From assembly GCF_946478805.1 (NCBI RefSeq), contig NZ_CAMLDC010000033.1:1-29087 (forward strand): DNA of 29,087 bases, read 5' to 3'. The DNA is from an uncultured Fluviicola sp. GTDB taxonomy: Bacteria; Bacteroidota; Bacteroidia; Flavobacteriales; Crocinitomicaceae. The translations under genes and the position numbers were made by a program. The notes below the pieces were generated by a model. The model was not told where the DNA came from, ran no database searches, and saw only the letters and a list, made by a program, of their open reading frames with translations. Below, one piece after another: positions 9,041-17,673 of the stretch. The number at the start of each line of letters is the position of its first letter. The first letter of the stretch is position 1.

Positions 9041-9847
9041 TTGAAAGGAAAACTGAAAATAGTAGCTTGGACTTTGTTTGCTGTTGCCGTTATTGCGGTC
9101 TTGCTTTTGGCGCGCAAAAATCAGGATGAGGCGATCGTTAAAAATCCGAATATTTCTATTTACGTGGTGGATGAAAATGCATTTTTGACCGAAAGTGAAT
9201 TACTGGTTCGTTTGAAAAGATTGAATCTCTTCTATCCGAATCAACAGATGAAAAATCTGAACACAACTGCCATTGAGGAGAATATCCGGAAGATGCACGA
9301 GGTAGAAGAGGTGAATGTTTTTAAACAATTAGGAGGAAATTGGGGAATCAAGCTGAAAGTGAGACAGCCTTACGCACGCGTATTTAACCAATTCGGCGAA
9401 AGCTTTTATGTGGATTCGAAAGGGGCAACCATGAATCCTTCTCCCAATTTCACAGCCAGGATCCTGGTCTTTACAGGAAACATCAAAGACAAATCAGATA
9501 CGTTGCTTGTCAGTGATATAGAAGCAAATCCGAAATTGAAGATTGAAAGGAATTTGGATGAGATTTTTCACATCGCAAAAGTGATTCATGAGAATGCATT
9601 TTTAACCGCTCAAATAAGTCAGGTTCACCGGGATAAGTGGGGGGATTTTATTTTGATCCCGAGAGTGGGTGCTCAACGAATTGTTTTGGGGCCTGCTCCT
9701 TCCGAACGGGATGTCAGTGAAAAATTAAAGAAGCTTATCGTGTTTTATACCAATGGTTTACCATACGTCGGATGGAACAAATACAAGACGATTAATCTCA
9801 AATATCGCAACCAAGTAGTGTGCACTTACCTCCGCGACACACTTTAA
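9041..9847 (+). CDS. ftsQ: Cell division protein FtsQ (DivIB family)
   Basis: Bitopic membrane protein of the divisome. It has 268 residues: a short basic cytoplasmic start, one membrane helix at about residues 7-24 (VAWTLFAVAVIAVLLLA), then a periplasmic POTRA-like and beta region. Sequence divergence is high, as always in FtsQ, so the call relies on topology, size and position after murC. The start must be the TTG at 9041: the frame has no ATG near the beginning, the next one would remove the membrane helix, and TTG lies one base after the murC stop. A hairpin terminator follows about 75 bp downstream, so ftsA is not expected to be read through from here. Confidence 0.9.
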   Translation: MKGKLKIVAWTLFAVAVIAVLLLARKNQDEAIVKNPNISIYVVDENAFLTESELLVRLKRLNLFYPNQQMKNLNTTAIEENIRKMHEVEEVNVFKQLGGNWGIKLKVRQPYARVFNQFGESFYVDSKGATMNPSPNFTARILVFTGNIKDKSDTLLVSDIEANPKLKIERNLDEIFHIAKVIHENAFLTAQISQVHRDKWGDFILIPRVGAQRIVLGPAPSERDVSEKLKKLIVFYTNGLPYVGWNKYKTINLKYRNQVVCTYLRDTL

Positions 9848-9920
9848 TTGTTTGTTTTTACACAATAGTACCCGCTTATTGTTGCAATTTTCTACTACTA
9901 AACTTTAGTAACTTTTTTTT

Positions 9921-9944
9921 GAGGGGCTAGCCCTCTTTATTTTA
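9921..9944 (+). terminator. Hairpin terminator after ftsQ
   Basis: The stem GAGGG/CCCTC (9921-9925 with 9931-9935) has a 5-base loop and is followed by TTTATTTT; an A/T-rich run with eight T residues precedes it. It lies in the 157-bp gap after ftsQ and is a good candidate for the end of the murE-ftsQ transcript. Confidence 0.65.
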
Positions 9945-9958
9945 TAGTATTGCTCGTT

Positions 9959-9966
9959 TAGCTTTG
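9959..9966 (+). promoter_or_regulatory. Bacteroidota-type -7 element before the surface protein gene
   Basis: TAGCTTTG matches the Bacteroidetes sigma-A -7 consensus TAnnTTTG. I see no TTG at the usual -33 distance, so it is a half match. It would place the transcript start about 30 bases before the ATG at 10005. Confidence 0.4.
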
Positions 9967-10004
9967 CCTTATTAAATCAAGATTAAGTATTTATTAAAGC
10001 ATAG

Positions 10005-13000
10005 ATGACACGTAATAATCTACTACTACTTTTTTTTATTGCTGTTGTGTATTTTAGTTCTGTAGCACAACAAGATATTACGTTAAATCATCTGCAAACT
10101 GTTCAACTTGGTAGTGGACGCTTCTTTGATCAAGGAGGTGAAAATGGAGAGATGCCAAATGAATATTTGCAAGCAACGATAAAAGCTCCTACTGGTTATA
10201 TTCACGCCTTTTTTACGGCGATTGATATTCCCAGTGGGGGCGAGTTGCGAATCTATAAAGGAGAAGATACGCTCCATTTAATCGGAATTTACAACGGATT
10301 ATATAAACCGATGGATTTCTACGGGAAATCATTTACAATTGTATATGATCCCAAGTCATCTGTCGGATCAGCTGCCGGATTTTCAGGAATTGTTCAGCCG
10401 GTTCCAATTCAGGAAGTGTTGGAAAAAGCCACCTTACCTGAAAGTGATTGTATCGGTGCTATCCCGCTATGTAGTAACCTCACGGTGAATACGTCTGCAA
10501 ATCAATATGAGAACACCGGAAATGTAAACGATGACAGTGGTGGCTGTTATTCAGGAACAGGTAGTGGAGGATCAGTTTGGTATTCATTTTCTCCTCAAAC
10601 CAATGGAAACCTGGACTTCATGATTAATCCCACCGGATCTACGGATTACGATTTTGTTTTGTGGGATATCACCAGCGGTTGTGCCAGTAAAACAGAACTT
10701 TCGTGCAATTATTCTGCAACGCATGCAGCGACAGGTTTAAATTCTTCCGGGTCAAGTAATTCCCAGGATGCTTCCGGAACTACGAATAATTCGTTGGTGG
10801 CTGTTCAAACAACACATGTGTATGCGATTTGTATCAATTATTATGGCGGTACTAATGATGGGTTCACTTTGAATTTCCATAATTTGTCATCCACGGTAAA
10901 TATTGTAGACAATACTCCGCCAACCATCACAAGTGCTTATAGTGGAAATTGTGCTTCTGCCACTTCTTTTACAATTAACTTTTCAGAATACATCGATTGC
11001 AATACTTTACAGGCTTCCGATTTCGCTATTCCGGGTTATACCGTTAGCTTGGTTACAACCAATTGCATCAGCGGAAAAACGAACAATGTAGTAATAAGTG
11101 TCTCGCCTGCAATGCTTCCGGGAAATTACTCCATGACGGTCAGCAATATGAATGATATGTGCGGAAATCCGTTGAACCAGGTTTATCCGATAAATACATT
11201 GGTTACTCCAACAGCAAATGCAGGTCCTGATAAGGTCGCATGCTCCACAATCGGTTTCTTTGGAATTCCAAGTTACGGTTCGGTTACCTTGACAGGTTCC
11301 GGAGGGACGAGTTATATTTGGAGTACAGGACAAAGTGGAGCTTCCATTTCGGTATCGCCAAGTTCAAACCAAACGTATACGCTAACTGCTATTTCAGGAA
11401 GTTGTTCTTCTACCGATCAGGTAAATGTGACGGTGTCAGCTTCTCCTGTTCCAAATCTGGGTCCGGATCAGACTATTTGTTCCGGTTTCCCGATTACGTT
11501 GACTGGAAGTGGTGGCGGAACTTATCAATGGCAATCGACGACGAATGGAGGATTCTTCGGTATTCCAACCGGTTGGGCAAATATTGGCGGAGCCACAGGA
11601 TCATCTTATACCGCAAGTCCAACAGGAACAATTTATTACCAGGTAAATGTTACCAATGCACAGGGTTGTACAGGCAGTGATTATATTAAAGTGACGATCG
11701 GTTCGGGAACTTTTGGAATTACAGCTCCACCTTTTGTTTGTCAAGGCTCCTCGGTAACATTAACATTACCGGGAAGTATGACTGCTTATACCTGGAATGT
11801 GGCGGGGACTCCGGTCGGGTCAGCTAATTCACCTTTGACGGTTTCGCCGGCAACAACTACAACCTATACGGCTGTAAGTACAACCGCCGGATGTGCCGGG
11901 AGCGCAAATGTCACTGTTCCTGTCCATCCATTGACAACCCTGTCAACAGCAGCAAATCCAACGACAGCTTGTCCGGGACTACCTGTCAGCTTAACTTCAG
12001 ACGCTCCTGCTGAAACTTATATCACCCAAACAGAAAATTTTGAAAGTGCCAATACGTTTACTTTGGTAAACGGATCGAGCAATAAATGGTATTATGGAAC
12101 GGCTGCTGCGGCAAATGGGACAAAATCAATTTATATCGGAACAGCTTCCGGAAACAACAGTTACGCAACTACCGGTACCTTCGGCTTGGCTGTTTCAACT
12201 ATAAATTTTGCATATAAAAATTATACTGTAACAAGTTATTGCAGTCCGACTTTAAGCTTCAATTGGAGATGCAATGGGTTGGCTGGAACTTCTGAATTGA
12301 CGATTTGGGCGGTGCCAACCACTTTCACTCCGGCTGCCGGAACGGCAATTACTGCTGCCGGAGGGAATGTATTATTAGGAGGTCCTTATTCCGGATCAAA
12401 TACCTTTGCAAATGTTTCGCTGAGTTTAGCTAATTACAGTGGGCAATCAGTTCGTATCGTTTTCCAATGGAGAAGTGAACCGTCAATTTTTTCACCAGGT
12501 TCACCGAATAACAATGCGGCTTGTATTGATGATATTGTCCTGACGGATAACACAACGTATAATTACTCCTGGGTTTCTTCACCGGCAGGATTTACAGCAA
12601 GTACGGTGAATGCTACTGCAAACCCAACTGCAGCAACTACCTATACCATGACGGCAACACGCTGCGATGGATGTCCGATTGCGAGTTCAATTGCAGTGAT
12701 TGATTGTAATCCGCTTCCTGTAGGACTGTTGGATTTCGAAGGAGAAAAGAAAGCTTCGGAAAACAATTTGTATTGGATCACTGAAAATGAAATAGATCTG
12801 GATTACTACATTCTTGAAAGAAGCAGTGATGGGATTAATTGGGACTTGGTTTCGATCGTTGAACCGAGTGAAGATGAAACTGAATTGCAGCACGACTATT
12901 TTGTGCGTGACATTTCATTCGAGCGCGATGTGATCAATTATTATAGATTAATACAAAAAGAAAATAACGGACAAAAAGTGATAGCCGATAAAATGGTTTC

Positions 13001-13139
13001 TATCGATAACCGAACGAAATCCAAGGCCATTGTCGGGAGAACGAATTTGTTAGGTCAAACGATTTCTGAAAACCAACGAGGATTGATTATTTTGGTTTAC
13101 GAAGACGGAACTACGGAAAGGGTTATGCTTCAAGATTAG
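10005..13139 (+). CDS. Large secreted multi-domain surface protein with Ig-like repeats and probable T9SS sorting domain
   Basis: The protein has 1044 residues. An N-terminal signal peptide (hydrophobic LLLLFFIAVVYF, cleavage near SSVAQ) is followed by a region rich in G, S and T. A Cys-containing domain starting CIGAIPLCSNL spans about residues 146-292. About 302-400 is an Ig-like or SwmB-like unit (DNTPPTITSAYSGNC). Three PKD/Ig-like repeats begin near 404, 484 and 576, two with the typical GPD..C opening. About 672-850 is a jelly-roll or MAM-like domain (NFESANTFTL ... ACIDDIVLTDN). The C-terminal part from LPVGLLDFEGEK, through YYILERSSDG, is the segment that commonly precedes the T9SS type A sorting signal, and the last ~30 residues (NLLGQTI ... 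VYEDGTTERVML) fit such a signal. It is probably exported across the outer membrane and anchored; an adhesin-like role is inferred. It sits where ftsA normally follows ftsQ, with its own terminator. Confidence 0.9.
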   Translation: MTRNNLLLLFFIAVVYFSSVAQQDITLNHLQTVQLGSGRFFDQGGENGEMPNEYLQATIKAPTGYIHAFFTAIDIPSGGELRIYKGEDTLHLIGIYNGLYKPMDFYGKSFTIVYDPKSSVGSAAGFSGIVQPVPIQEVLEKATLPESDCIGAIPLCSNLTVNTSANQYENTGNVNDDSGGCYSGTGSGGSVWYSFSPQTNGNLDFMINPTGSTDYDFVLWDITSGCASKTELSCNYSATHAATGLNSSGSSNSQDASGTTNNSLVAVQTTHVYAICINYYGGTNDGFTLNFHNLSSTVNIVDNTPPTITSAYSGNCASATSFTINFSEYIDCNTLQASDFAIPGYTVSLVTTNCISGKTNNVVISVSPAMLPGNYSMTVSNMNDMCGNPLNQVYPINTLVTPTANAGPDKVACSTIGFFGIPSYGSVTLTGSGGTSYIWSTGQSGASISVSPSSNQTYTLTAISGSCSSTDQVNVTVSASPVPNLGPDQTICSGFPITLTGSGGGTYQWQSTTNGGFFGIPTGWANIGGATGSSYTASPTGTIYYQVNVTNAQGCTGSDYIKVTIGSGTFGITAPPFVCQGSSVTLTLPGSMTAYTWNVAGTPVGSANSPLTVSPATTTTYTAVSTTAGCAGSANVTVPVHPLTTLSTAANPTTACPGLPVSLTSDAPAETYITQTENFESANTFTLVNGSSNKWYYGTAAAANGTKSIYIGTASGNNSYATTGTFGLAVSTINFAYKNYTVTSYCSPTLSFNWRCNGLAGTSELTIWAVPTTFTPAAGTAITAAGGNVLLGGPYSGSNTFANVSLSLANYSGQSVRIVFQWRSEPSIFSPGSPNNNAACIDDIVLTDNTTYNYSWVSSPAGFTASTVNATANPTAATTYTMTATRCDGCPIASSIAVIDCNPLPVGLLDFEGEKKASENNLYWITENEIDLDYYILERSSDGINWDLVSIVEPSEDETELQHDYFVRDISFERDVINYYRLIQKENNGQKVIADKMVSIDNRTKSKAIVGRTNLLGQTISENQRGLIILVYEDGTTERVMLQD

Positions 13140-13208
13140 ATTTATTACGCTACTACCACTTTACCTATTACTACTCAAAGCGTAAGCGTACACACAACTA
13201 TGCCCCGG

Positions 13209-13250
13209 AACAAAGAGATTTTATGAAAATAGGGTCTCTTTGTTGTTTTT
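13209..13250 (+). terminator. Strong hairpin terminator after the surface protein gene
   Basis: A perfect 10-bp stem AACAAAGAGA/TCTCTTTGTT (13209-13218 with 13235-13244) has a 16-base loop and is followed by GTTTTT. It lies 70 bp after the surface gene stop, between convergent genes, and is placed to stop + strand transcription. Confidence 0.75.
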
Positions 13251-13280
13251 GAGGGGTTCATTCAAATGGAACACTTACTC

Positions 13281-13373
13281 TTTGAACTTTTCCACCCCTG
13301 CGCCGATGCTGACCTCGCTCCACCATAGCGGTTACGCAAAGGTGAAGAGCTTTAGCGCAAGCATTTTGAACTT
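13281..13373. repeat. GC-rich 75-bp cassette flanked by 9-bp direct repeats
   Basis: TTTGAACTT occurs at 13281-13289 and again at 13365-13373, bracketing 75 bp. The enclosed DNA is about 57% G+C by my count (43 of 75), clearly above its neighbours, and has several short internal inverted repeats (for example CGCT..AGCG and GCTT..AAGC). The right repeat overlaps the stop codon of the response regulator gene (- strand, 13372-13374). It contains no gene. It could be a small inserted element with a target-site duplication, or a local repeat family. Confidence 0.55.
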
Positions 13374-14031
13374 AATTTAGCTGGTCCGAATCCAACAGGA
13401 ATTTGTTTTCCATTACCCAAAGGATCAGGCTGTTGTTTCGTGCATCCAGGTTCAGTTTCTTGCAAATACGTGATCTGTAATTTTCTACTGACTTGGGTGA
13501 TACGAAAAGCAGGTTAGCGATTTCTTTACTGGAGTATTTTTTACTGACCAATTTTAACACTTTGAGTTCAGTTGGGGTGAGTGAAGCAATCTCATCCGTA
13601 ATTAGTTCCATTCGGGGATCGATCTCCCGTTTGTCATGTTGATTTCTCAAGACAAGCGGTAAATAGGTTTTTCCTGCGAGAACCCAGTTGATACATTCCA
13701 CAATTTCTTCCGAAGTGTTGTCCTTGATCAGATAACCTCTTGCCCCATTGTAAAAGGCTAGTTTGATTACATCTGTAGTCTTGTGAATGGAAAGAATGAT
13801 TACTACCAGATCCGGATATTGCTGTTTGATTATGGAGCAGGTTTCCAATCCGTTTTGGACGGGCATATCGATGTCAAGCAATACAATGTCGGGATTGAAT
13901 AGCGGGATGTTTTCCACGACTTGAGAGCCATTTTCATAAGCTTGAATTTCTACATGATCGAATGAAGATTCCAGCAGGAATTTCAAGCCGCTTCTGAATA
14001 TGGGGTGATCATCTGCTAAGATTACTTTCAT
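13372..14031 (-). CDS. NarL/FixJ-family two-component response regulator
   Basis: Cytoplasmic transcription regulator of 219 residues. The receiver domain covers about residues 1-120: acidic pocket D7-D8 in LADDHP, phospho-acceptor D53 in VLLDIDMP, and the conserved lysine in GYLIKD. A linker leads to a LuxR-type helix-turn-helix: LTPTELKVLKLVSKKYSSKE, then FVSPKSVENYRSRICKKLNL. It begins immediately after the stop of the histidine kinase gene, with no base between them, so the two are co-expressed as a cognate pair. Targets are unknown; neighbouring candidates are the surface protein gene and the kinase's own promoter. The stop codon overlaps the direct repeat that bounds a GC-rich cassette. 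Confidence 0.95.
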   Translation of the reverse strand: MKVILADDHPIFRSGLKFLLESSFDHVEIQAYENGSQVVENIPLFNPDIVLLDIDMPVQNGLETCSIIKQQYPDLVVIILSIHKTTDVIKLAFYNGARGYLIKDNTSEEIVECINWVLAGKTYLPLVLRNQHDKREIDPRMELITDEIASLTPTELKVLKLVSKKYSSKEIANLLFVSPKSVENYRSRICKKLNLDARNNSLILWVMENKFLLDSDQLN

Positions 14032-16011
14032 CTAAATGGTTATTGTCAGAGAAATCCCCTTGTTAGTTCCTGTTTTCAGTTCCAATCGTCCACCAATGAT
14101 TGCAGTTCTTTCCTGGATGGTTAAAAGCCCAAGTCCCAATTTGTCCTGAGAATCGGAAATTCCGATTCCATTGTCCCTGTATTGAATAATGAGTTCACCG
14201 TTTTTCCGTTCCACACTTACTTTTAAAGCACTCGCATGTGCATGTTTGATGGTGTTTGAGATGCACTCCTGGATGATTCGGTAGATTTGTGAACTGGTTT
14301 CCAGATCAATCGCTTTTCCTTCGAGATCGAAATCAAAATTGCAAAGCATATCTGTAGCTGATTGTGTTTTTTCGATGATTGAGTGCAGGCCACGTTCCAA
14401 TCCTATTTTTTCTAAAGCAGTTGGATGAAGTTGATGACTAAGGACTCGTGTTTGTTCCAGGATATCACCGATTTCCGTGTCAACTCCTTCCAGTTTGGTG
14501 ATTTTACCGGTGGCGAACAAATTCAGTTTTGATTTGACAACTGCTAAGCTCTGACCGATATCATCGTGTAGGTCTTTGGAGATCCGGGAGCGTTCCTCGT
14601 CGATTTGTTCTATCAGTTTTTGTGAAAAAACAGATTTTATCTTCCTTGATTTCCGCACATTATAGATATATATCGAGGCAATGACAAGTAAGAAGATAGA
14701 TGCAATTACAAGAAATGTAAATCTGAAATTTGCTGATTTCAGTTCACTCCTTGTTCGCAGGATCTTGTTCTTTTGTTTGGAATCTGTCAGTTCGTTTTCA
14801 AGTCTTTCCTTTCCGTAAATGGTTTGTAGTCGGGTTTGTTCATTTTCATTGGAAACTTCCCGGATGCTATCTGATAAATCGCTGAACTCGCGTTCCAATT
14901 CATACGCTAATTTGAAATTTCCCTGTGTATAAGCCAATTTTGATTTTAAAGCAATCAGTTCTTTCCGGGAATTGGGATCGTTGTATGATTCGAGGAAAAA
15001 TTGAACGGAATCAATACATCGTTCTGCTGTTTGAAAATCCTTCTGCTCTGCGGAAACCATTCCCCTCATAATGTATGCTGTAATGAGGTAAAGCGGATCT
15101 CGGTAAGTTTGGACGATTGCAAGTGCCGAATCACTGCTTTTAGAAGCCTCTATCAGTTGTTTGTTGTCCAGGTAAGAGGAGGATAAATTTACATATGCGG
15201 CTATGATCCCGTTTGGGAAACCATTCTTTTTCGCTTCCAGTACAGTTTGCTTGTAATGTATGATGGAGCCTTTGAAATCTTTTATCTGGTGGGTAACCAG
15301 TCCCAGGTTATTCAATACATTCAAGCGCAATCTGGATTCATTGGTCTCGGTTGCCAGAACCAAAGCTCGTTCCAGGTCTTTCTTCGCTTCGTCGTATTTT
15401 TTTGCCTTCAACTTGAGAAGCGCCAGGTTATTCAATAAATATCCCGTAGCAAATTTTCGGTGGTGTTTTTCTGAAATACGTAAACCTGTCAGGTAACTTT
15501 CAGTGGCTTTATCATACATCAGGCGCATTTCGTACATGATCCCGAATCCATTGTGTATTTCCAGCTGATTTTGAATGTATTTACCTTTTTGAGCTACACG
15601 GAGAAGTTTTTTGAAACCGTTTTCGGCTTTTAAAACGTCTTGATCCAAAGTAATGAAATTGAGTCGGATTTTGGTGGAATTAACCAATTCGGGATCCTTG
15701 GTTTTTTCTCCGACTGATATGCTTTTGTAATAGTATTTTTTTGCTTCTTTTAAGTCGTTCGCATAGTAGTTAAAACTCCCGTAATATTGGTAAACATAAC
15801 CTATTTCATTTTCCTTCCGAAGCTTTTTAGCCAATTGGATGCACTGCCTTCCAAGTGAGAATACCGTTGAACTATCATAATAGGTTGCTTGCTTGATCTT
15901 GATTTTCAAATCCTCAAGTCTTTGCACATCGGATTTTTGAGCATGCAATTGGTGCAAATTCAATAAGAGTAATAGGACAACTAAAAGTTGTTTTGGCATG
16001 GTAACAATCAT
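14032..16011 (-). CDS. TPR-containing sensor histidine kinase (HisKA_3 type)
   Basis: The protein has 659 residues. An N-terminal signal-like segment (LLVVLLLLLNLHQLHAQ) is followed by about 380 residues of TPR-like helical repeats, predicted periplasmic, and one membrane helix at about residues 431-450. The cytoplasmic HisKA_3 dimerisation domain has the phosphorylatable H482 in SKDLHDDIGQS. The HATPase domain has its N box around ECISNTIKHA (N586), then DNGIGIS and GLGLLTIQER. This layout is common in Bacteroidota kinases paired with LuxR-type regulators, as here. The ATG at 15999 gives an equally good signal peptide and may be the true start. The gene is divergent from ftsA across a 366-bp gap. 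The signal it senses cannot be read from sequence. Confidence 0.93.
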   Translation of the reverse strand: MIVTMPKQLLVVLLLLLNLHQLHAQKSDVQRLEDLKIKIKQATYYDSSTVFSLGRQCIQLAKKLRKENEIGYVYQYYGSFNYYANDLKEAKKYYYKSISVGEKTKDPELVNSTKIRLNFITLDQDVLKAENGFKKLLRVAQKGKYIQNQLEIHNGFGIMYEMRLMYDKATESYLTGLRISEKHHRKFATGYLLNNLALLKLKAKKYDEAKKDLERALVLATETNESRLRLNVLNNLGLVTHQIKDFKGSIIHYKQTVLEAKKNGFPNGIIAAYVNLSSSYLDNKQLIEASKSSDSALAIVQTYRDPLYLITAYIMRGMVSAEQKDFQTAERCIDSVQFFLESYNDPNSRKELIALKSKLAYTQGNFKLAYELEREFSDLSDSIREVSNENEQTRLQTIYGKERLENELTDSKQKNKILRTRSELKSANFRFTFLVIASIFLLVIASIYIYNVRKSRKIKSVFSQKLIEQIDEERSRISKDLHDDIGQSLAVVKSKLNLFATGKITKLEGVDTEIGDILEQTRVLSHQLHPTALEKIGLERGLHSIIEKTQSATDMLCNFDFDLEGKAIDLETSSQIYRIIQECISNTIKHAHASALKVSVERKNGELIIQYRDNGIGISDSQDKLGLGLLTIQERTAIIGGRLELKTGTNKGISLTITI

Positions 16012-16153
16012 TCGTGGGTTGAACTTAAAATTAAGTAAAATTTTTATTTAAAAAAATGTGAACAGGTTGATAATTAAGGATGTAGTTGAAGAAGGTTGTT
16101 TTTGCTGGGATTAAGAGCGTTTTTAACCGAAAATCCATACCATCTTTATTAAC

Positions 16154-16174
16154 AATACTTGTTTAATAAGTATT
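16154..16174. promoter_or_regulatory. Inverted repeat, possible regulator binding site
   Basis: AATACTT and AAGTATT form a perfect 7-bp inverted repeat with a 7-base spacer. Read as heptamers, TACTTGT and ATAAGTA resemble NarL-family half-sites (TACYYMT / AKRRGTA): the second fits fully, the first has one mismatch, and the spacer is 3 rather than 2. The adjacent NarL-type regulator could therefore act here. This is inference from pattern. Confidence 0.35.
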
Positions 16175-16207
16175 CTAAATTCACGGGAAAGGCGGCAAAA
16201 TAAAATT

Positions 16208-16215
16208 TAAGTTTG
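16208..16215 (+). promoter_or_regulatory. Bacteroidota-type -7 element, probable ftsA promoter
   Basis: TAAGTTTG matches TAnnTTTG. No TTG is seen at the -33 position. It would start a transcript with a leader of about 155 bases before ftsA, consistent with ftsA-ftsZ being cut off from the upstream dcw operon by a terminator and by genes on the other strand. Confidence 0.4.
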
Positions 16216-16377
16216 TACATACCGTATTATAGGTGAGAACCAAAACATCGATATGTGATGATTTTCATTCGATAAATGCAGGAATTAATTGGATAAAATT
16301 CTATTTAGCTATTGTTAAAACGGTCGGATTAGGTCTCGGCAGGTGTCGGGATGTAAGTTGAAGAAAAAGAAGAGTTT

Positions 16378-17664
16378 ATGTCAGCGGGAAAAAAGATTGT
16401 AGTTGGATTGGATATTGGGACCACTAAAATTGCATGTTTGGTTGGTACGAAAAACGAACATGGGAAAATCGAGATTATTTCCATGGGAAAAAGCGAGTCT
16501 TTAGGCGTTGCCAGAGGAATCGTGTCCAATATTGAGAAAACCGTGCAGTCTATCAAGTCAGCTGTAGAAGAAGCTCAAAACCGTGTAGATGCAGATTTGA
16601 TCATTCGCGTTGTGAATGTAGGAATTGCAGGACAACATATCAAAAGTTTACAGCACAGGGGGATTTATACACGGAATAATCCGGAGGTAGAGATCTCTCA
16701 GAAAGATATCAATGCATTGATTGACGATATGTATAAGCTGGTAATGCCTCCCGGAGAAGAAATTATCCACGTGTTGCCACAGGAATATATCGTTGATAAT
16801 GAGCAGGGAATCATTGATCCGATCGGAATGATGGGTGTTCGCCTCGAAGCGAATTTCCATATCATTACAGGTCAGATCAATGCAGCTAAAAATATTAAGG
16901 TATGTGTAGACAAGGCCGGACTTCAGGTGAAAGATATCATCCTGGAACCTATTGCCTCTGCAGATGCTGTTTTGAATGACGAAGAAAAAGAAGCGGGTGT
17001 CGTTTTGGTTGACATCGGTGGTGGAACTACGGATGTTGCGATTTTCCATGAAGGGGTGATCCGCCATACGGCAGTTATTCCATTTGGTGGTAATGTAATT
17101 ACGGACGATATCAAGGAAGGATGTACAATCCTCCGTCGTCATGCGGAAGCATTGAAAGTGAAATTCGGTTCGGCTCTCGCATCTGAAAGTTTGGAAACGG
17201 AAGTGGTTTGTATTCCAGGTTTGAGAGGAAGAGATCCGAAAGAGATTACGTTGCGTAATTTGGCTAGTATCATTCAGGCTCGTATGGAAGAGATCATTGA
17301 ACACGTTCATTACGAAATTGTGAATTCCGGATACGAGAAGAAAATGATTGCCGGAATCGTAGTTACAGGTGGTGGATCTCAATTGAAACACATCACTCAG
17401 CTGTTTGAATACATGACAGGAATGACTACGAGAATCGGACTTCCGACAGAACATCTGGCATCTACAAATACCATTGAAGCAATTACATCCCCGATGTACG
17501 CAACTGGTATCGGATTAGTGATGAAAGGATTTGAGAATGAAATACCTCAAAAACAGGTTGAAGCTGTAACTGGACAGGTGAAAGGACATTCTACAAAAAC
17601 AAGAGGAAGTTTCTTTGATACTTTGTTAACAAAGAGTAAAAATTTCTTTGCGGAAGAGGAGTAA
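16378..17664 (+). CDS. ftsA: Cell division protein FtsA
   Basis: Actin-like ATPase that tethers FtsZ to the inner membrane and recruits late divisome proteins. It has 428 residues. The N-terminal phosphate-1 motif is VVGLDIGTTKIACLVG. The phosphate-2 motif VLVDIGGGTTDVAIF lies mid-protein and VVTGGGSQL towards the C-terminus. The last residues (GSFFDTLLTKSKNFF plus acidic tail) form an amphipathic helix suited to membrane binding. The ATG at 16378 leaves the short leader usual for FtsA. ftsZ follows 78 bp downstream, beyond a hairpin. Its separation from ftsQ by about 6.5 kb of unrelated genes is unusual for this phylum. Confidence 0.98.
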   Translation: MSAGKKIVVGLDIGTTKIACLVGTKNEHGKIEIISMGKSESLGVARGIVSNIEKTVQSIKSAVEEAQNRVDADLIIRVVNVGIAGQHIKSLQHRGIYTRNNPEVEISQKDINALIDDMYKLVMPPGEEIIHVLPQEYIVDNEQGIIDPIGMMGVRLEANFHIITGQINAAKNIKVCVDKAGLQVKDIILEPIASADAVLNDEEKEAGVVLVDIGGGTTDVAIFHEGVIRHTAVIPFGGNVITDDIKEGCTILRRHAEALKVKFGSALASESLETEVVCIPGLRGRDPKEITLRNLASIIQARMEEIIEHVHYEIVNSGYEKKMIAGIVVTGGGSQLKHITQLFEYMTGMTTRIGLPTEHLASTNTIEAITSPMYATGIGLVMKGFENEIPQKQVEAVTGQVKGHSTKTRGSFFDTLLTKSKNFFAEEE

Positions 17665-17673
17665 TATTAAATT

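Larger units (their letters stand above)
16012..16377. other. 366-bp divergent intergenic region between the kinase gene and ftsA
   Basis: AT-rich region without a convincing gene. It holds a perfect inverted repeat (16154-16174) and a TAnnTTTG element (16208-16215), listed separately, and probably the promoters of both divergent units. The right end, from about 16321, is a purine-rich leader before the ftsA ATG. I found no RNA gene in it. Confidence 0.6.

Noticed and set aside
13145..13185. TTACGCT / AGCGTAA inverted repeat after the surface protein gene
   Set aside because: Only 7 bp with a 27-base loop and no T run; the much better hairpin at 13209-13244 serves as the terminator.
16648..17454. 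268-codon open frame on the - strand
   Set aside because: It lies entirely antisense within ftsA, has a His/Cys/Asn-rich composition typical of a shadow frame, and no recognisable domain.
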